From positions 1 to 64,000 of the forward strand of contig NZ_JANXMU010000048.1 in the NCBI RefSeq assembly GCF_025354435.1: 64,000 nt of DNA. Direction: 5' to 3'. This DNA is from Rhodoferax sp. GTDB taxonomy: Bacteria > Pseudomonadota > Gammaproteobacteria > Burkholderiales > Burkholderiaceae_C. A program made the translations under genes and the position numbers. Below, in pieces: positions 17,950 through 28,223 of the stretch. Positions within the stretch are counted from its first letter, which is position 1, and the number at the start of each line of letters is the position of its first letter. Under the pieces are notes generated by a model that saw only the letters and a list, made by a program, of their open reading frames with translations, did no database searches and had not been told where the DNA came from.

Positions 17950-20130
17950 ATGCCCTTCCTTCCCCTTTCCCAGTCCCTGCGCCGCCTGTGGGCGCTGGAC
18001 ACTTTTCCCTACAGCCTGCGCATCTTCATCGCGCTGAGCACCACCATGGTGGTGGGCTGGGTGAACGACCAGATGGCGCTGGTGATGCCGGTGTTTTTGG
18101 GCACCATTGCCTGCGCCCTGGCCGAGACCGACGACAACTGGCGCGGGCGGCTGCGAGCCCTGCTGGTCACGCTGCTGTGCTTTGCGCTGGCGGCCTTTGC
18201 GGTGCAGACGCTGTTTCCCCACCCCGTGCTGTTCCCTATCAGCCTGGTGCTGGCCACGTTTTGCCTGACCATGCTGGGCGCCATCAGCCCGCGCTACCAG
18301 GCGATTGCCTACGGTACGCTGATCTTGTCGATCTACACCACCATCGGCATGGACCAGCGCAGCGGCATGGGCAACGCGCTGTGGCTGGAGCCCGCACTGC
18401 TGCTGACCGGGGCGACCTGGTACGGGCTGCTTTCGGTGCTGTGGTGCGTACTGTTCACCCACCAGCCGGTGCAGCAAAACCTGGCGGCCCTGTACCGGGT
18501 GCTGGGCGGTTATTTGACGCTGAAGGCATCCCTGTTCGAGCCGGTGCGCGGCGTGGACCAGGAGGTCAAACGCCTAGCTCTGGCGCAGCGCAACGGCGCG
18601 GTGGTGACGGCGTTGAACGTTACCAAGGAAAGCATCCTGAACCGGCTGGAGGCCGTGCCCAGCCACCGCATGCAGTACTACCTGCGGCTGTATTTCATCG
18701 CCCAAGAGGTGCATGAACGGGCCAGCTCGTCGCACTCGCCGTACAGCGAGCTGACCGAGACGTTTTTCCACAGCGATGTGCTGTTCCGCTGCCAGCGGCT
18801 GTTGAAACTGCAAGGCCATGCCTGCGAGCGGCTGGCGCGGGCGATTTTGCTGCGCGTGGCGGTGATTCCCGACACGGTAAGCGCACAGGCCCAGCAGGAC
18901 TTGCAAGACGCGCTGGCGCACCTGGAGGGCCTGCAGCAGCCGCACTGGCAACGCCTGCTCGCCACGCTGACGGCGCTGGCCAAGAACCTGGGCACGCTGC
19001 AAACCCGCCTGACCAGCGCCAGCCTGCCCGCACCCGAAGCCGAGGTGCAAGACCACGCGCTGCTGGACCGTTCGCCCCAGTCGCTGCGCGATGCGTTTGA
19101 CCGCGTGTGGCGGCAGCTCACCCCGGCCACGCCGCTGTTTCGCCACGCGGTGCGCCTGAGCATTGCGTTAGCGGTGGGCTACGGGCTGCTGCACTGGCTG
19201 CATGCGCGCCAGGGCTACTGGATCTTGCTGACCACGGTGTTTGTCTGCCAGCAGAGCTTTGGCGCCACCCGCCGCCGCATGGTGCAGCGGGTGGTGGGTA
19301 CCATGGCCGGGCTGGTGGTGGGCTGGGCGCTGTTTCGGCTGTTCCCCAGCCTGCTGCTGCAGGCCATGTTTGCGGTGGCGGCAGGGGTGGTGTTCTTTGG
19401 CAACCGCACCCGGCACTACGCGGTGGCCACGGGCTCGATGACGCTGCTGGTGATGCTGAGCTTCAACCAGATTGGCGACGGCTACGGCCTGATCGTGCCG
19501 CGCATGGTGGACACCGTGGTGGGCAGCCTGATCGCCGGGCTGGCGGTGTTTTTGATCCTGCCCGACTGGCAGGGCCGCCGCATGCACGAAGTGGCAGCCC
19601 GCACCCTGGCCACCTGCAACCTGTACCTGCGCCAGATCATGGCGCAGTACAAAAGCGGCCAAGGCGGCCAGCGCGACGACCTGGCCTACCGCACGGCCCG
19701 GCGCAACGCGCACAACGCCGATGCGGCCCTGTCCACCGCGCTGTCCAACCTGTTCCAGGAGCCCGGCTTTTTGCAGGGCCGCAGCGACAGCGGCTTGCGG
19801 TTTTTGCTGCTGTCGCACACCTTGCTGAACTACCTGTCGGGCCTGGGCGCGCACCGCGAGGCTTTGCAAAACGCCCCGGGCGATGCGTCTACCGAGCAGG
19901 CCACGGCCTTGGTCAGCAAGGTGCTGGACGAACTGGCCACCAGTCTGGCCGCTAGCCAGCCCGTGCCGCCCGCCAAACCCGACGAAGAGGCTGTGCTGGA
20001 GGCCTTGTGCGCCGCACCCACCGATGCAGCCCACCGGGTAGTGCAAAGCCAACTGGCGCAGATCGGCCAGTTGCTGCCGCCGCTACGGGTGCAAGCCGGG
20101 CGGCTGCTGGCGGTGGACACGGTGGGCTGA
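17950..20130 (+). CDS. yccS: FUSC/YccS-family inner-membrane protein
   Basis: 726 residues. Two membrane blocks (about 15-160 and 400-520) are each followed by a soluble region, the arrangement of the YccS/YhfK/AaeB (fusaric acid resistance-like) family. Matching stretches include ALVMPVFLGTIACALAETDDNW, LLTTVFVCQQSFGATRRRMVQRVVGT and IVPRMVDTVVGSLIAGLAVFLILPDWQ. Members are presumed exporters of aromatic acids or similar compounds; the substrate here is unknown. It follows the ABC exporter gene on the same strand but after a terminator. The symbol is by family resemblance only. Confidence 0.85.
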   Translation: MPFLPLSQSLRRLWALDTFPYSLRIFIALSTTMVVGWVNDQMALVMPVFLGTIACALAETDDNWRGRLRALLVTLLCFALAAFAVQTLFPHPVLFPISLVLATFCLTMLGAISPRYQAIAYGTLILSIYTTIGMDQRSGMGNALWLEPALLLTGATWYGLLSVLWCVLFTHQPVQQNLAALYRVLGGYLTLKASLFEPVRGVDQEVKRLALAQRNGAVVTALNVTKESILNRLEAVPSHRMQYYLRLYFIAQEVHERASSSHSPYSELTETFFHSDVLFRCQRLLKLQGHACERLARAILLRVAVIPDTVSAQAQQDLQDALAHLEGLQQPHWQRLLATLTALAKNLGTLQTRLTSASLPAPEAEVQDHALLDRSPQSLRDAFDRVWRQLTPATPLFRHAVRLSIALAVGYGLLHWLHARQGYWILLTTVFVCQQSFGATRRRMVQRVVGTMAGLVVGWALFRLFPSLLLQAMFAVAAGVVFFGNRTRHYAVATGSMTLLVMLSFNQIGDGYGLIVPRMVDTVVGSLIAGLAVFLILPDWQGRRMHEVAARTLATCNLYLRQIMAQYKSGQGGQRDDLAYRTARRNAHNADAALSTALSNLFQEPGFLQGRSDSGLRFLLLSHTLLNYLSGLGAHREALQNAPGDASTEQATALVSKVLDELATSLAASQPVPPAKPDEEAVLEALCAAPTDAAHRVVQSQLAQIGQLLPPLRVQAGRLLAVDTVG

Positions 20131-20244
20131 AACGGCCCCTCATCCCCATACATTTTTTGCATAGATGGCCTTAAAGCTGGCCTTGGACAGATGGTGGTGC
20201 GGGTTTTAAGCTTCGGCTTTCTGTCACCATAAGGGATTTATTCC

Positions 20245-21540
20245 ATGTCCAACCAAGCGCCTACTGTGCACGCCCTGCCCTCGTACCTGAACCCGGACCA
20301 TGTAGGTCCGTGGGGCATTTTTCTCCAGCAAGTGGACCGGGTCGAACCATATCTGGGCAACCTGGCACGCTGGGTCGAAACCCTGAAGCGCCCCAAGCGC
20401 ATTTTGGTGGTTGATGTGCCAATCCACCTGGACGACGGCTCGGTGGCCCACTTTGAAGGCTACCGCGTGCAGCACAACACCTCGCGCGGCCCGGGCAAGG
20501 GCGGCGTGCGCTTCCACCAGGACGTAACCCTGTCGGAAGTGATGGCGCTGTCGGCCTGGATGTCGATCAAGAACGCGGCCGTCAACGTTCCCTACGGCGG
20601 TGCCAAGGGCGGCATCCGCGTCGACCCGAAAACCCTGTCGCGTGGCGAACTGGAGCGCATGACGCGCCGCTACACCAGCGAGATCGGCATCATCATCGGC
20701 CCGAACAAGGACATTCCGGCGCCCGACGTGAACACCAACGAGCAGATCATGGCCTGGATGATGGACACCTATTCCATGAACCAGGGCTCCACCGCCACCG
20801 GCGTGGTCACCGGCAAGCCGGTCGATCTGGGTGGCTCGTTGGGCCGACGTGAAGCCACGGGCCGCGGCGTGTTCACCGTGGGCGTGGAAGCGGCCAAACA
20901 CATCGGTCTGGACGTATCCACCGCCCGCCTCGCAGTGCAAGGTTTCGGCAATGTGGGTGGCGTGGCAGCCAAGCTGTTTGCCGAAGCCGGTGCCCGCGTG
21001 GTGGCCGTGCAGGACCACAGCGGCACCATCTTCTGTGAAGCCGGGTTCAACGTGCCCGCCCTGCTGCAGCATGTAAAAGAGACGGGCGGCGTAGGCGGCT
21101 TTGCTGGTGGCGAGGTGATTGCCAAAGACGCGTTCTGGGACGTGCCCTGCGACATCCTGATCCCCGCTGCGCTGGAGCAGCAAATCACCAAAGAAAACGC
21201 CGGGCGCATCACGGCCCGCATGGTGATCGAGGGCGCCAACGGCCCGACCACCCCCGAGGCGGATGACATCCTGCAAGAACGCAACATCCTGGTGCTGCCC
21301 GACGTGATCGCCAATGCGGGTGGCGTGACGGTGAGCTACTTTGAATGGGTGCAGGACTTTTCGAGCTTCTTCTGGGACGAAGACGAAATCAACGCCCGCC
21401 TGGTGCGCATCATGAAAGAAGCCTTCAACGCCGTCTGGCTGGTGGCGCAAGAGAACAAGGTGACCTTGCGCACCGCCACCTTCATTGTGGCCTGCAAGCG
21501 GATTCTGCACACCCGCGAACTGCGCGGTTTGTACCCCTAA
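20245..21540 (+). CDS. gdhA: Glutamate dehydrogenase
   Basis: 431 residues, hexameric type. Interconverts glutamate and 2-oxoglutarate plus ammonia. The substrate loop [13 protein letters not shown] contains the catalytic Lys, and [14 protein letters not shown] with its Asp follows. The Rossmann motif is [13 protein letters not shown], and the C-terminal part carries [15 protein letters not shown] and [12 protein letters not shown]. The ATG at 20245 has AAGGGA ten bases upstream. It stands alone between a 114-base upstream gap and its own terminator. Cofactor choice (NAD or NADP) cannot be settled by eye. Confidence 0.95.
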   Translation: MSNQAPTVHALPSYLNPDHVGPWGIFLQQVDRVEPYLGNLARWVETLKRPKRILVVDVPIHLDDGSVAHFEGYRVQHNTSRGPGKGGVRFHQDVTLSEVMALSAWMSIKNAAVNVPYGGAKGGIRVDPKTLSRGELERMTRRYTSEIGIIIGPNKDIPAPDVNTNEQIMAWMMDTYSMNQGSTATGVVTGKPVDLGGSLGRREATGRGVFTVGVEAAKHIGLDVSTARLAVQGFGNVGGVAAKLFAEAGARVVAVQDHSGTIFCEAGFNVPALLQHVKETGGVGGFAGGEVIAKDAFWDVPCDILIPAALEQQITKENAGRITARMVIEGANGPTTPEADDILQERNILVLPDVIANAGGVTVSYFEWVQDFSSFFWDEDEINARLVRIMKEAFNAVWLVAQENKVTLRTATFIVACKRILHTRELRGLYP

Positions 21541-21593
21541 GCCCTATGGCAGCAGTGGGCCGGCGCTGACCAGTCTGCTGCGGTTCGGGAAAG

Positions 21594-21633
21594 GCCTGGA
21601 AACGCTGAATAAGCAGTTTTCAGGCATTTTTTT
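21594..21633 (+). terminator. Intrinsic terminator after gdhA
   Basis: GCCTGGAAACGCTG and CAGTTTTCAGGC form an imperfect stem (one bulge, one mismatch) with a six-base loop. The sequence continues A then TTTTTTT. It begins 53 bases past the gdhA stop. Confidence 0.75.
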
Positions 21634-21727
21634 GGCATCGAATCAGCAGCATGTGCATATTCTGCATGCGTGGCGTGCTATCTTTATTTTTGCAAAAAAT
21701 ATAGCACGGCCGTCCAGCCGTGTTTGG

Positions 21728-22198
21728 CTACTGCAGCGGCCTTTTTAGTGCTGCAGGAATCGGCAGCGGCAGCACGTCAATTCCTTCGTCCAGCAAGGCT
21801 TCGGTTTCTTCCGCTGTGGCCTCGCCGCGGATATTGCGCTCCTTGCGCTCGCCGTAATGGATCTTGCGGGCCTCTTCGGCAAACTGGCTGCCGACATCTT
21901 CGGTGTTGGCGATGACATGGCGGACCATCTTCATCCAGGCGGCTTGGGCTTCGGGTGATGGTGCCGGGGCGGCTATGGCAGAGTTGGGCTCGGCCACCAG
22001 TGCACCATCGGTCTTGGCGGACACTTGCACGGCACCCAGATTCAGGCGCGGGGCACTGAGTTTTTTGACAATTTGACTGTTGCCGCACAGCGGGCATTCC
22101 ACCAGGCCGCGGACAAGTTGGCTCTGGAAATCGTCCTCTGACCCGAACCAGCCTTCAAAGGTGTGCTGGTGGGCACATTGGAGGTCCAGGACTTTCAT
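21728..22198 (-). CDS. DUF1178 family protein
   Basis: 156 residues. The start is typical of DUF1178: MKVLDLQCAHQHTFEGWFGSEDDF, followed by VECPLCGN. Cys at residue 8 and the CPLC pair suggest a zinc ribbon. The C-terminal half has the conserved VRHVIANTEDVGSQFAEEARKIHYGE. Function is unknown. It is the last gene of the run that starts with the nuo operon, four bases after the Nudix gene, so it is probably co-transcribed. Confidence 0.85.
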   Translation of the reverse strand: MKVLDLQCAHQHTFEGWFGSEDDFQSQLVRGLVECPLCGNSQIVKKLSAPRLNLGAVQVSAKTDGALVAEPNSAIAAPAPSPEAQAAWMKMVRHVIANTEDVGSQFAEEARKIHYGERKERNIRGEATAEETEALLDEGIDVLPLPIPAALKRPLQ

Positions 22199-22202
22199 AT
22201 GG

Positions 22203-22805
22203 TTAGGCTACTACAGACGCAGTGGGTTGCCAATCCAGCGACCAGGCACCCGAGGCCAGGTTTTGCAGCCACAAGGCAGCTGTGAGGGTTTTGCTATCGG
22301 TTACCTGGCCATGGCGGCACCAGTCCAGCAGCTCGGGCAAGGTGGCGGTAAATACATCCAGAAATTCGCCTGCGTCGAGCTTGCGTTCACCCAAGCTCAA
22401 GCCCCTGGCAAACCAGATATCGATAAATTCGGTGGAGTAGGCAATCACCGGGTGCAGCATGCCGGCACGCGCCCATTCGGTAGCGGAATAACCGGTTTCT
22501 TCAAGCAACTCCCGCTGGGCGCAGGTGAAGGTGGACTCCCCCGCATCCAGCTTACCCGCCGGAAATTCAACCATCACCCTTTGCAGCGGGTAGCGGTATT
22601 GGCGCTCCAGCACCAGACGGCCATCGTCCAGCATGGGGATGACCATCACCGCGCCGGGGTGCTTGATGAATTCACGGGTGGAGCTGCTGCCATCGGGCAG
22701 TTGCACAGTATCGCGAAAGGCGTGCAGGAAACGACCCTTGAGCAGCTCTTCACTACCGGTCTTGTGCTCAACGAGGTGCTGGTCGGGGGTAGGCATGGAG
22801 GGCAT
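22203..22805 (-). CDS. Nudix hydrolase, ADP-ribose pyrophosphatase-like
   Basis: 200 residues. The Nudix box is complete (GKLDAGESTFTCAQRELLEETGY: G-x5-E-x7-REL-x-EE-x-G). The preceding RQYRYPLQRVMVEFPAGK is the dimer/substrate pattern of ADP-ribose pyrophosphatases (NudF type). It would hydrolyse ADP-ribose or another nucleotide sugar to AMP and a sugar phosphate. The start could also be the ATG at 22796. It sits between DUF2818 and DUF1178 genes, downstream of nuoN; the link to NADH metabolism is suggestive only. Confidence 0.9.
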   Translation of the reverse strand: MPSMPTPDQHLVEHKTGSEELLKGRFLHAFRDTVQLPDGSSSTREFIKHPGAVMVIPMLDDGRLVLERQYRYPLQRVMVEFPAGKLDAGESTFTCAQRELLEETGYSATEWARAGMLHPVIAYSTEFIDIWFARGLSLGERKLDAGEFLDVFTATLPELLDWCRHGQVTDSKTLTAALWLQNLASGAWSLDWQPTASVVA

Positions 22806-22847
22806 TCGGAAGAACCGACAGCGTTGCTGGCGGTAGTTCAGCAGAGC

Positions 22848-23150
22848 TTAAGTGCGCTGCTTGAGCAGATACCGGGCAATAAAGCCAGGAAACGCCAGGG
22901 TGATGAACAGGGTGCCGGTGATGGCGTAGAACTCCCATCCCTGGGGAGCGATCTGCCCGCCGTGGTTTTCCAGCAGCAAGCCCAGGCCACCCACCGCAAA
23001 ATAGTACGCCACCAGCTCACCCAGCCGTATGGCCAAAGACTTGGGCTGGGCCAGCTTGAACACGAGACACAGGCGACGGCTCAGGAACGGCAGATTGGCA
23101 GCACACACGGCCGCCAACAGCACCAACCACACGGAAACTGTCTGGGTCAC
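22848..23150 (-). CDS. DUF2818 family small membrane protein
   Basis: 100 residues, three hydrophobic segments (about 5-25, 45-63 and 72-93). The sequence LAAVCAANLPFLSRRL and RLGELVAYYFAVGGLGLLLENHGGQ is that of the DUF2818 family, which I know as a betaproteobacterial neighbour of nuoN. It begins 38 bases after nuoN on the same strand. A role in complex I assembly or stability is possible from context; no biochemical function is known to me. Confidence 0.85.
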   Translation of the reverse strand: MTQTVSVWLVLLAAVCAANLPFLSRRLCLVFKLAQPKSLAIRLGELVAYYFAVGGLGLLLENHGGQIAPQGWEFYAITGTLFITLAFPGFIARYLLKQRT

Positions 23151-23188
23151 TTAAACCACCCGCCTGCCACCCAGCTCGCACCCATCTG

Positions 23189-24676
23189 TCAGGTGCCCAA
23201 CGTCAACACGATTGCCCGTGCGCACAAGGTCATCAGGCCGCCAGGCACGATGCCCAGAATCAGCACCAGCGCGCCGTTGATCGATAACACGGCCCGCACA
23301 TCCAAAGGTGCGGACACGGTGGTCGCAGTAATAGGCGCATCGAAGTACATGACCTTGACCACGCGCAGGTAGTAAAAGGCACCAATCAGCGACATCATCA
23401 CTGCGAACACCGCCAGCGCGATGTAGCCGGTGTAGCCCGAGGCGATCAACGCCTGCAGCACCGACAGCTTGGCGTAGAAACCGACCATGGGCGGAATCCC
23501 GGCCATGGAGAACAGGCAGATCGCCATCACCGCGGCATACAAGGGACTGCGTTCGTTCAAACCAGCCAGATCGGAGATTTCTTCGCTCTCAAAACCTTCG
23601 CGGGCCAGCAGCAGGATCACGCCGAAACTGGCCAGGGTGGTCAGCACATAGGTGATGACGTAAAACATGGACGAACTGTAAGCATTGGCAGCCGACAAGG
23701 TGTTGCCGTTGACCACGCCCGACAACAGGCCCAACAACACAAAGCCCATCTGCGAAATGGTGGAGTAGGCCAGCATACGCTTCAGATTGGTTTGGGCGAT
23801 GGCCGCCAGATTACCCAGCGCCAAGGAGCCTACCGACAAGACCACCAGCATCTGCTGCCAGTCGATCGCCAGCGGCAGCATGCCTTCGACCAGCAAACGG
23901 ATGCAGATGGCAAACGCCGCCAGCTTGGGGGCACCACCAATCATCAGCGTTACGGCGGTCGGTGCGCCTTGATACACGTCGGGAATCCACATGTGGAATG
24001 GCACCACACCCAGCTTGAAAGCCAAACCGGCCACCACAAACACCAAACCAAACACCAGTACTTGGTGCTTGACCTGGCCGGAGGCGATAACCTTGAAGAC
24101 CTGACCGACTTCCAGCGTGCCGGTGGCACCGTACATCATGGACAAGCCGTAAAGCAGGAAGCCCGAAGCCAGAGCACCCAGCACAAAGTACTTCATGGCT
24201 GCTTCACTAGCGGTGGCGTTGTCGCGGCGCAGAGCCACCAAGGCGTAGCTCGACAAGGTCAACAGCTCCAGGCCCATGTAAATGACCAGGAAGTTGTTGC
24301 CCGAAATCATCACCGACATGCCCAGCAGCGCAAACATGCTCAGGGTGAACATTTCGCCGCCTTGCAGCATGCCGCGGTCGCCTGCATACGGCCGACCGTA
24401 CACCAGAGTAATCATGACTGCGATGGTGGCAAAGCATTTGAGCCAATTGCCCATCGGGTCGCTGACGACCATATTTCCAAAGCCGTACAAGGTGGTGTTG
24501 CCGCTGGCGTACAGACCTTGCAGAATAGCCACCACACCCAGCGACAGCAAGGTCAAGGCATAGGTGCCGGTGCGGCGTGGGCTTTTCACCCCCAGGTCGA
24601 CCAGCGCAATGATGCAGGCCATCGCCAACAGCACGATTTCAGGGTAAACCGTGATCCAACTGATTGTGTCAATCAT
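23189..24676 (-). CDS. nuoN: NADH-quinone oxidoreductase subunit N
   Basis: 495 residues, antiporter-like membrane subunit of complex I with about 14 helices. It has the proton-channel features of the family: [22 protein letters not shown], a Lys in helix 7 region ([21 protein letters not shown]) and [19 protein letters not shown]. Last gene of the nuo operon, 24 bases after nuoM. Confidence 0.97.
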   Translation of the reverse strand: MIDTISWITVYPEIVLLAMACIIALVDLGVKSPRRTGTYALTLLSLGVVAILQGLYASGNTTLYGFGNMVVSDPMGNWLKCFATIAVMITLVYGRPYAGDRGMLQGGEMFTLSMFALLGMSVMISGNNFLVIYMGLELLTLSSYALVALRRDNATASEAAMKYFVLGALASGFLLYGLSMMYGATGTLEVGQVFKVIASGQVKHQVLVFGLVFVVAGLAFKLGVVPFHMWIPDVYQGAPTAVTLMIGGAPKLAAFAICIRLLVEGMLPLAIDWQQMLVVLSVGSLALGNLAAIAQTNLKRMLAYSTISQMGFVLLGLLSGVVNGNTLSAANAYSSSMFYVITYVLTTLASFGVILLLAREGFESEEISDLAGLNERSPLYAAVMAICLFSMAGIPPMVGFYAKLSVLQALIASGYTGYIALAVFAVMMSLIGAFYYLRVVKVMYFDAPITATTVSAPLDVRAVLSINGALVLILGIVPGGLMTLCARAIVLTLGT

Positions 24677-24700
24677 CTTTTCGTTCTCAATCCAGTGGGG

Positions 24701-26176
24701 TCAGTTGAGCTTGGAAACTGCAACGTGTTTGATCAAATCGGCCACCGAGGCGTCCATCACATCGGTGAAAGGCTTGGGGTACAGGCCCATGGCCAATACC
24801 GCGATCGCCAGCAAGAGCAGCATGAAGAACTCGCGTCCGTTAATGTCCTTCAGCTCTTTCACGTGGTCATTCGTCACCGGGCCCAGGTAAACGCGCTTGT
24901 ACATCCACAGGGTGTAGGCGGCACCGAAAATCAGTGCGGTGGCGGCAGCGAAACCGACCCAGAAGTTGAACTTGACTGCACCCAAAATCACCATCCACTC
25001 ACCCACGAAGCCAGCCGTGGCGGGCAAGCCGCAATTGGCCATGGCGAACAGCAAGGCAAAGGCCGCAAACTTGGGCATGGTGTTGACCACGCCGCCATAG
25101 CTGGCAATTTCACGCGAATGCATGCGGTCGTACAGCACGCCGATCGACAAGAACATGGCGGCGGACACAAAACCGTGGGCGATCATCTGCACGATGCCGC
25201 CCGCAATGCCCAGCGGGTTAAAGATGAAGAAACCCAAGGTCACAAAACCCATGTGGGCGACCGACGAATAGGCCACCAGCTTCTTCATGTCTTCCTGCAC
25301 CATCGCCACTAAACCGACATACACCACCGCAGTGAGTGACAGACCGATCATCAAGCCGGACCATTCATGGGCCGCGTCGGGGGCAATCGGCAAGGAAAAA
25401 CGCAGAAAACCATACGCACCCAACTTCAGCATGATGGCCGCCAGCACGGCAGAACCACCAGTGGGGGCTTCCACGTGCACATCTGGCAACCAAGTGTGCA
25501 CCGGCCACATCGGCACCTTGACCGCAAACGCCGATAAGAAGGCGAAGAACAGCAGGGCCTGGGTGCGACTATCCAAAGGCAACTGGTGCCAACTGGCGAT
25601 ATCAAAACTGCCACCCGACTTGACGTACAGGAAGATCAGCGCAACCAGCATCAACAAGGAACCCAGCAGCGTGTACAAGAAGAACTTGAAAGCTGCATAT
25701 ATCTTGTTGGGCCCACCCCAAATACCGATGATCAGGTACATCGGGATGAGGGTGGCTTCAAAGAAGACGTAAAACAAAATCCCGTCCAGCGCACAAAAGA
25801 CACCAATCATCAATCCGCTGAGGATCAAGAAGGCTCCCATGTACTGGTTGACCTTGTGGGTAATGGCTTCCCAACCGGCGATGACCACGATGACATTGAT
25901 AAATGCCGTCAGGATCACAAACCAAACCGATATGCCGTCTACGCCCAGGTGGTAGTTCACATTGAAGCGTTCAATCCAGCTAGTGTTCTCCACAAACTGC
26001 ATTACGGAAGTGCCCAGCTTGAAACCGCTGTACAGCGGCAAAGTCACCAGGAAACTCACTACAGAACCTACCAGAGCGACCCAACGGACGGCCCCGGCCT
26101 GTTCATCACGGCCTAAGGCCAAAAGTACAACGCCAAAAAAGATAGGTATCCAGATGGCAAGGCTCAACAATCCCAT
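24701..26176 (-). CDS. nuoM: NADH-quinone oxidoreductase subunit M
   Basis: 491 residues, antiporter-like proton-pumping subunit in the membrane arm of complex I. Conserved parts: FYVFFEATLIPMYLIIGIWGG (with the essential Glu), VKVPMWPVHTWLPDVHVEAPTGGSAVLAA and KLVAYSSVAHMGFV. Thirteen bases separate it from nuoL. Length is normal. Confidence 0.97.
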   Translation of the reverse strand: MGLLSLAIWIPIFFGVVLLALGRDEQAGAVRWVALVGSVVSFLVTLPLYSGFKLGTSVMQFVENTSWIERFNVNYHLGVDGISVWFVILTAFINVIVVIAGWEAITHKVNQYMGAFLILSGLMIGVFCALDGILFYVFFEATLIPMYLIIGIWGGPNKIYAAFKFFLYTLLGSLLMLVALIFLYVKSGGSFDIASWHQLPLDSRTQALLFFAFLSAFAVKVPMWPVHTWLPDVHVEAPTGGSAVLAAIMLKLGAYGFLRFSLPIAPDAAHEWSGLMIGLSLTAVVYVGLVAMVQEDMKKLVAYSSVAHMGFVTLGFFIFNPLGIAGGIVQMIAHGFVSAAMFLSIGVLYDRMHSREIASYGGVVNTMPKFAAFALLFAMANCGLPATAGFVGEWMVILGAVKFNFWVGFAAATALIFGAAYTLWMYKRVYLGPVTNDHVKELKDINGREFFMLLLLAIAVLAMGLYPKPFTDVMDASVADLIKHVAVSKLN

Positions 26177-26189
26177 TTTTCTTATTCCT

Positions 26190-28217
26190 CTACTGGTTGA
26201 GCCAAACGAAATACGTCATCAGCGCAAAAACACCCACAATCATGGCAAACGCATAGTCGTAAATGAATCCGGTTTGGACCCAACGCACCATGCCCGAAAT
26301 CCAACCCACGATTTTCCAGGAACCGTTCACCACACCACCATCAATAATGGTGCGGTCACCCACCTGCCACAGACCAGTACCCAGACCACGGGCACCCCGT
26401 GCCAATACGTTTTCATTGAACCAATCTAAGTAGTACTTGTTTTCCAACAGGGTGTAGATCGGCTGGCAAGCGCGTTTGATAGCAGCTGGCAGAGCCGGGT
26501 TGACTAGGTACATGTAATAGGAAGTGGCCACACCGGCAACAGCCAAGATAAATGGCATGGATGTCAGAGCGTGCACAGCCATCGCCCATGCGCCGTGGAA
26601 CTCATGTGCCAACTCTTCCATCGCAGCATGCTTTTCAAGGTCGATAAAAATAGCGCCCTTGAAGAAGTCACCGTACAGCATAGGATCGATGGTGAAGTAA
26701 CCCAGCACCACCGAGGGAATCGCCAACAAGATCAGTGGCAGCGTCACCACCCAAGGCGACTCATGCGGCTTGCTTTCGCCATGGCCATGGTCACCGTGGT
26801 GGTCGTCATGACCATGGTGTGCGTCCGGATTCTGGTCAAACCGCTCTTTGCCGTGGAACACCAGGAAATACATACGGAACGAATAAAAAGCCGTCACAAA
26901 CACACCGGCCAACACCGCAAAGCTTGCGAAGCCTGCACCGGGCAAATGGCTAGCTTGAACCGCTTCAATAATGCTGTCTTTAGAGTAAAAACCGGAAAAT
27001 AGCGGCGTACCAATCAGGGCCAGCGAACCCAATAAAGAGGTAATCCAGGTGATCGGCATGTACTTGCGCAGTCCGCCCATCCAGCGAATATCCTGGTTGT
27101 GGTGGACACCCATGATGACCGAGCCGGCAGCAAGGAACAACAAAGCTTTGAAGAACGCGTGGGTCATCAGATGGAACACAGCGACCGAGTAGGCCGAGGC
27201 ACCCAAGGCCACCGTCATGTAACCCAACTGCGACAGCGTGGAATACGCCACCACGCGCTTGATGTCGTTCTGGATAATGCCCAAAAAGCCCATGAACAGT
27301 GCTGTGATAGCACCAATCACCATGACGAAATTCAAGGCGGTTTCACTCAGCTCAAACAGGGGCGACATGCGCGCCACCATAAAGATACCTGCGGTCACCA
27401 TGGTGGCCGCGTGGATAAGGGCCGAAATAGGTGTAGGGCCTTCCATGGAGTCGGGTAGCCACACATGCAGCGGAAACTGTGCCGACTTGCCCATGGCACC
27501 AATGAACAGGCAGATGCAGATCACCGTCACCAGCATCCAGTTGGTGCCTGGCAGCAGCAGTTGCGCCAATTCTTCCTTCTTCGCAAACGCTTCGGTGTAG
27601 TTCAAAGTACCGGCGTAGGCGGCTATCAAGCCAATGCCCAGAATGAACCCGAAGTCACCCACACGGTTAACCAAAAAGGCCTTCATGTTGGCAAAAATAG
27701 CGGTAGGACGGTTGAACCAAAAACCGATCAGCAGATAGGATACCAAGCCCACCGCCTCCCAGCCGAAGAACAACTGCAGCATGTTGTTGCTCATCACCAG
27801 CATTAACATTGAGAAGGTAAACAACGATATGTACGCAAAGAAACGGTTGTAGCCCGCATCTTCTTCCATGTAGCCAATGGTGTAGATATGCACCATCAGC
27901 GACACAAAGGTCACCACGCACATCATCATGGCGGTCAAGCCGTCCACCATGAAACCAATCTCCATGCGAAGACCGCCTACATCCATCCAGGTGTAGAGCG
28001 TTTCATTGAAGCGGGCACCGTCATTAACTACGCTATTGAGCGTCATGGCCGACAAAACGAAGGCAATGAACACACCCAAAATGGTCAGTGTATGGCTGGC
28101 GCGTCGGCCAATCACGTTACCGCCGAACGCGGTACCTAAAACACCGGCAAGCAAAGCACCCGCCAGGGGTGCCAGCGGAACAGCCAGTAAAGTAGAAGCT
28201 ACGAGGGTTTGACTCAT
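26190..28217 (-). CDS. nuoL: NADH-quinone oxidoreductase subunit L
   Basis: 675 residues, the largest proton-pumping subunit, with the long lateral C-terminal helix expected after residue 500. Conserved parts: LFFGWEAVGLVSYLLIGFW, GKSAQFPLHVWLPDSMEGPTPISALIHAATMV and VVAYSTLSQLGYM. A histidine-rich loop (residues about 460-486, 10 His) lies between the late helices; similar loops occur in other betaproteobacterial NuoL proteins as far as I recall. Six bases after nuoK. Confidence 0.97.
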   Translation of the reverse strand: MSQTLVASTLLAVPLAPLAGALLAGVLGTAFGGNVIGRRASHTLTILGVFIAFVLSAMTLNSVVNDGARFNETLYTWMDVGGLRMEIGFMVDGLTAMMMCVVTFVSLMVHIYTIGYMEEDAGYNRFFAYISLFTFSMLMLVMSNNMLQLFFGWEAVGLVSYLLIGFWFNRPTAIFANMKAFLVNRVGDFGFILGIGLIAAYAGTLNYTEAFAKKEELAQLLLPGTNWMLVTVICICLFIGAMGKSAQFPLHVWLPDSMEGPTPISALIHAATMVTAGIFMVARMSPLFELSETALNFVMVIGAITALFMGFLGIIQNDIKRVVAYSTLSQLGYMTVALGASAYSVAVFHLMTHAFFKALLFLAAGSVIMGVHHNQDIRWMGGLRKYMPITWITSLLGSLALIGTPLFSGFYSKDSIIEAVQASHLPGAGFASFAVLAGVFVTAFYSFRMYFLVFHGKERFDQNPDAHHGHDDHHGDHGHGESKPHESPWVVTLPLILLAIPSVVLGYFTIDPMLYGDFFKGAIFIDLEKHAAMEELAHEFHGAWAMAVHALTSMPFILAVAGVATSYYMYLVNPALPAAIKRACQPIYTLLENKYYLDWFNENVLARGARGLGTGLWQVGDRTIIDGGVVNGSWKIVGWISGMVRWVQTGFIYDYAFAMIVGVFALMTYFVWLNQ

Positions 28218-28223
28218 TTTTTA

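Noticed and set aside
21640-21692. Further dispersed-repeat copy between gdhA and the DUF1178 gene
   Set aside because: AT-rich and with GCATG...GCTATCTTTATTTTT, but the first half does not align to the consensus, so it was not listed as a copy.
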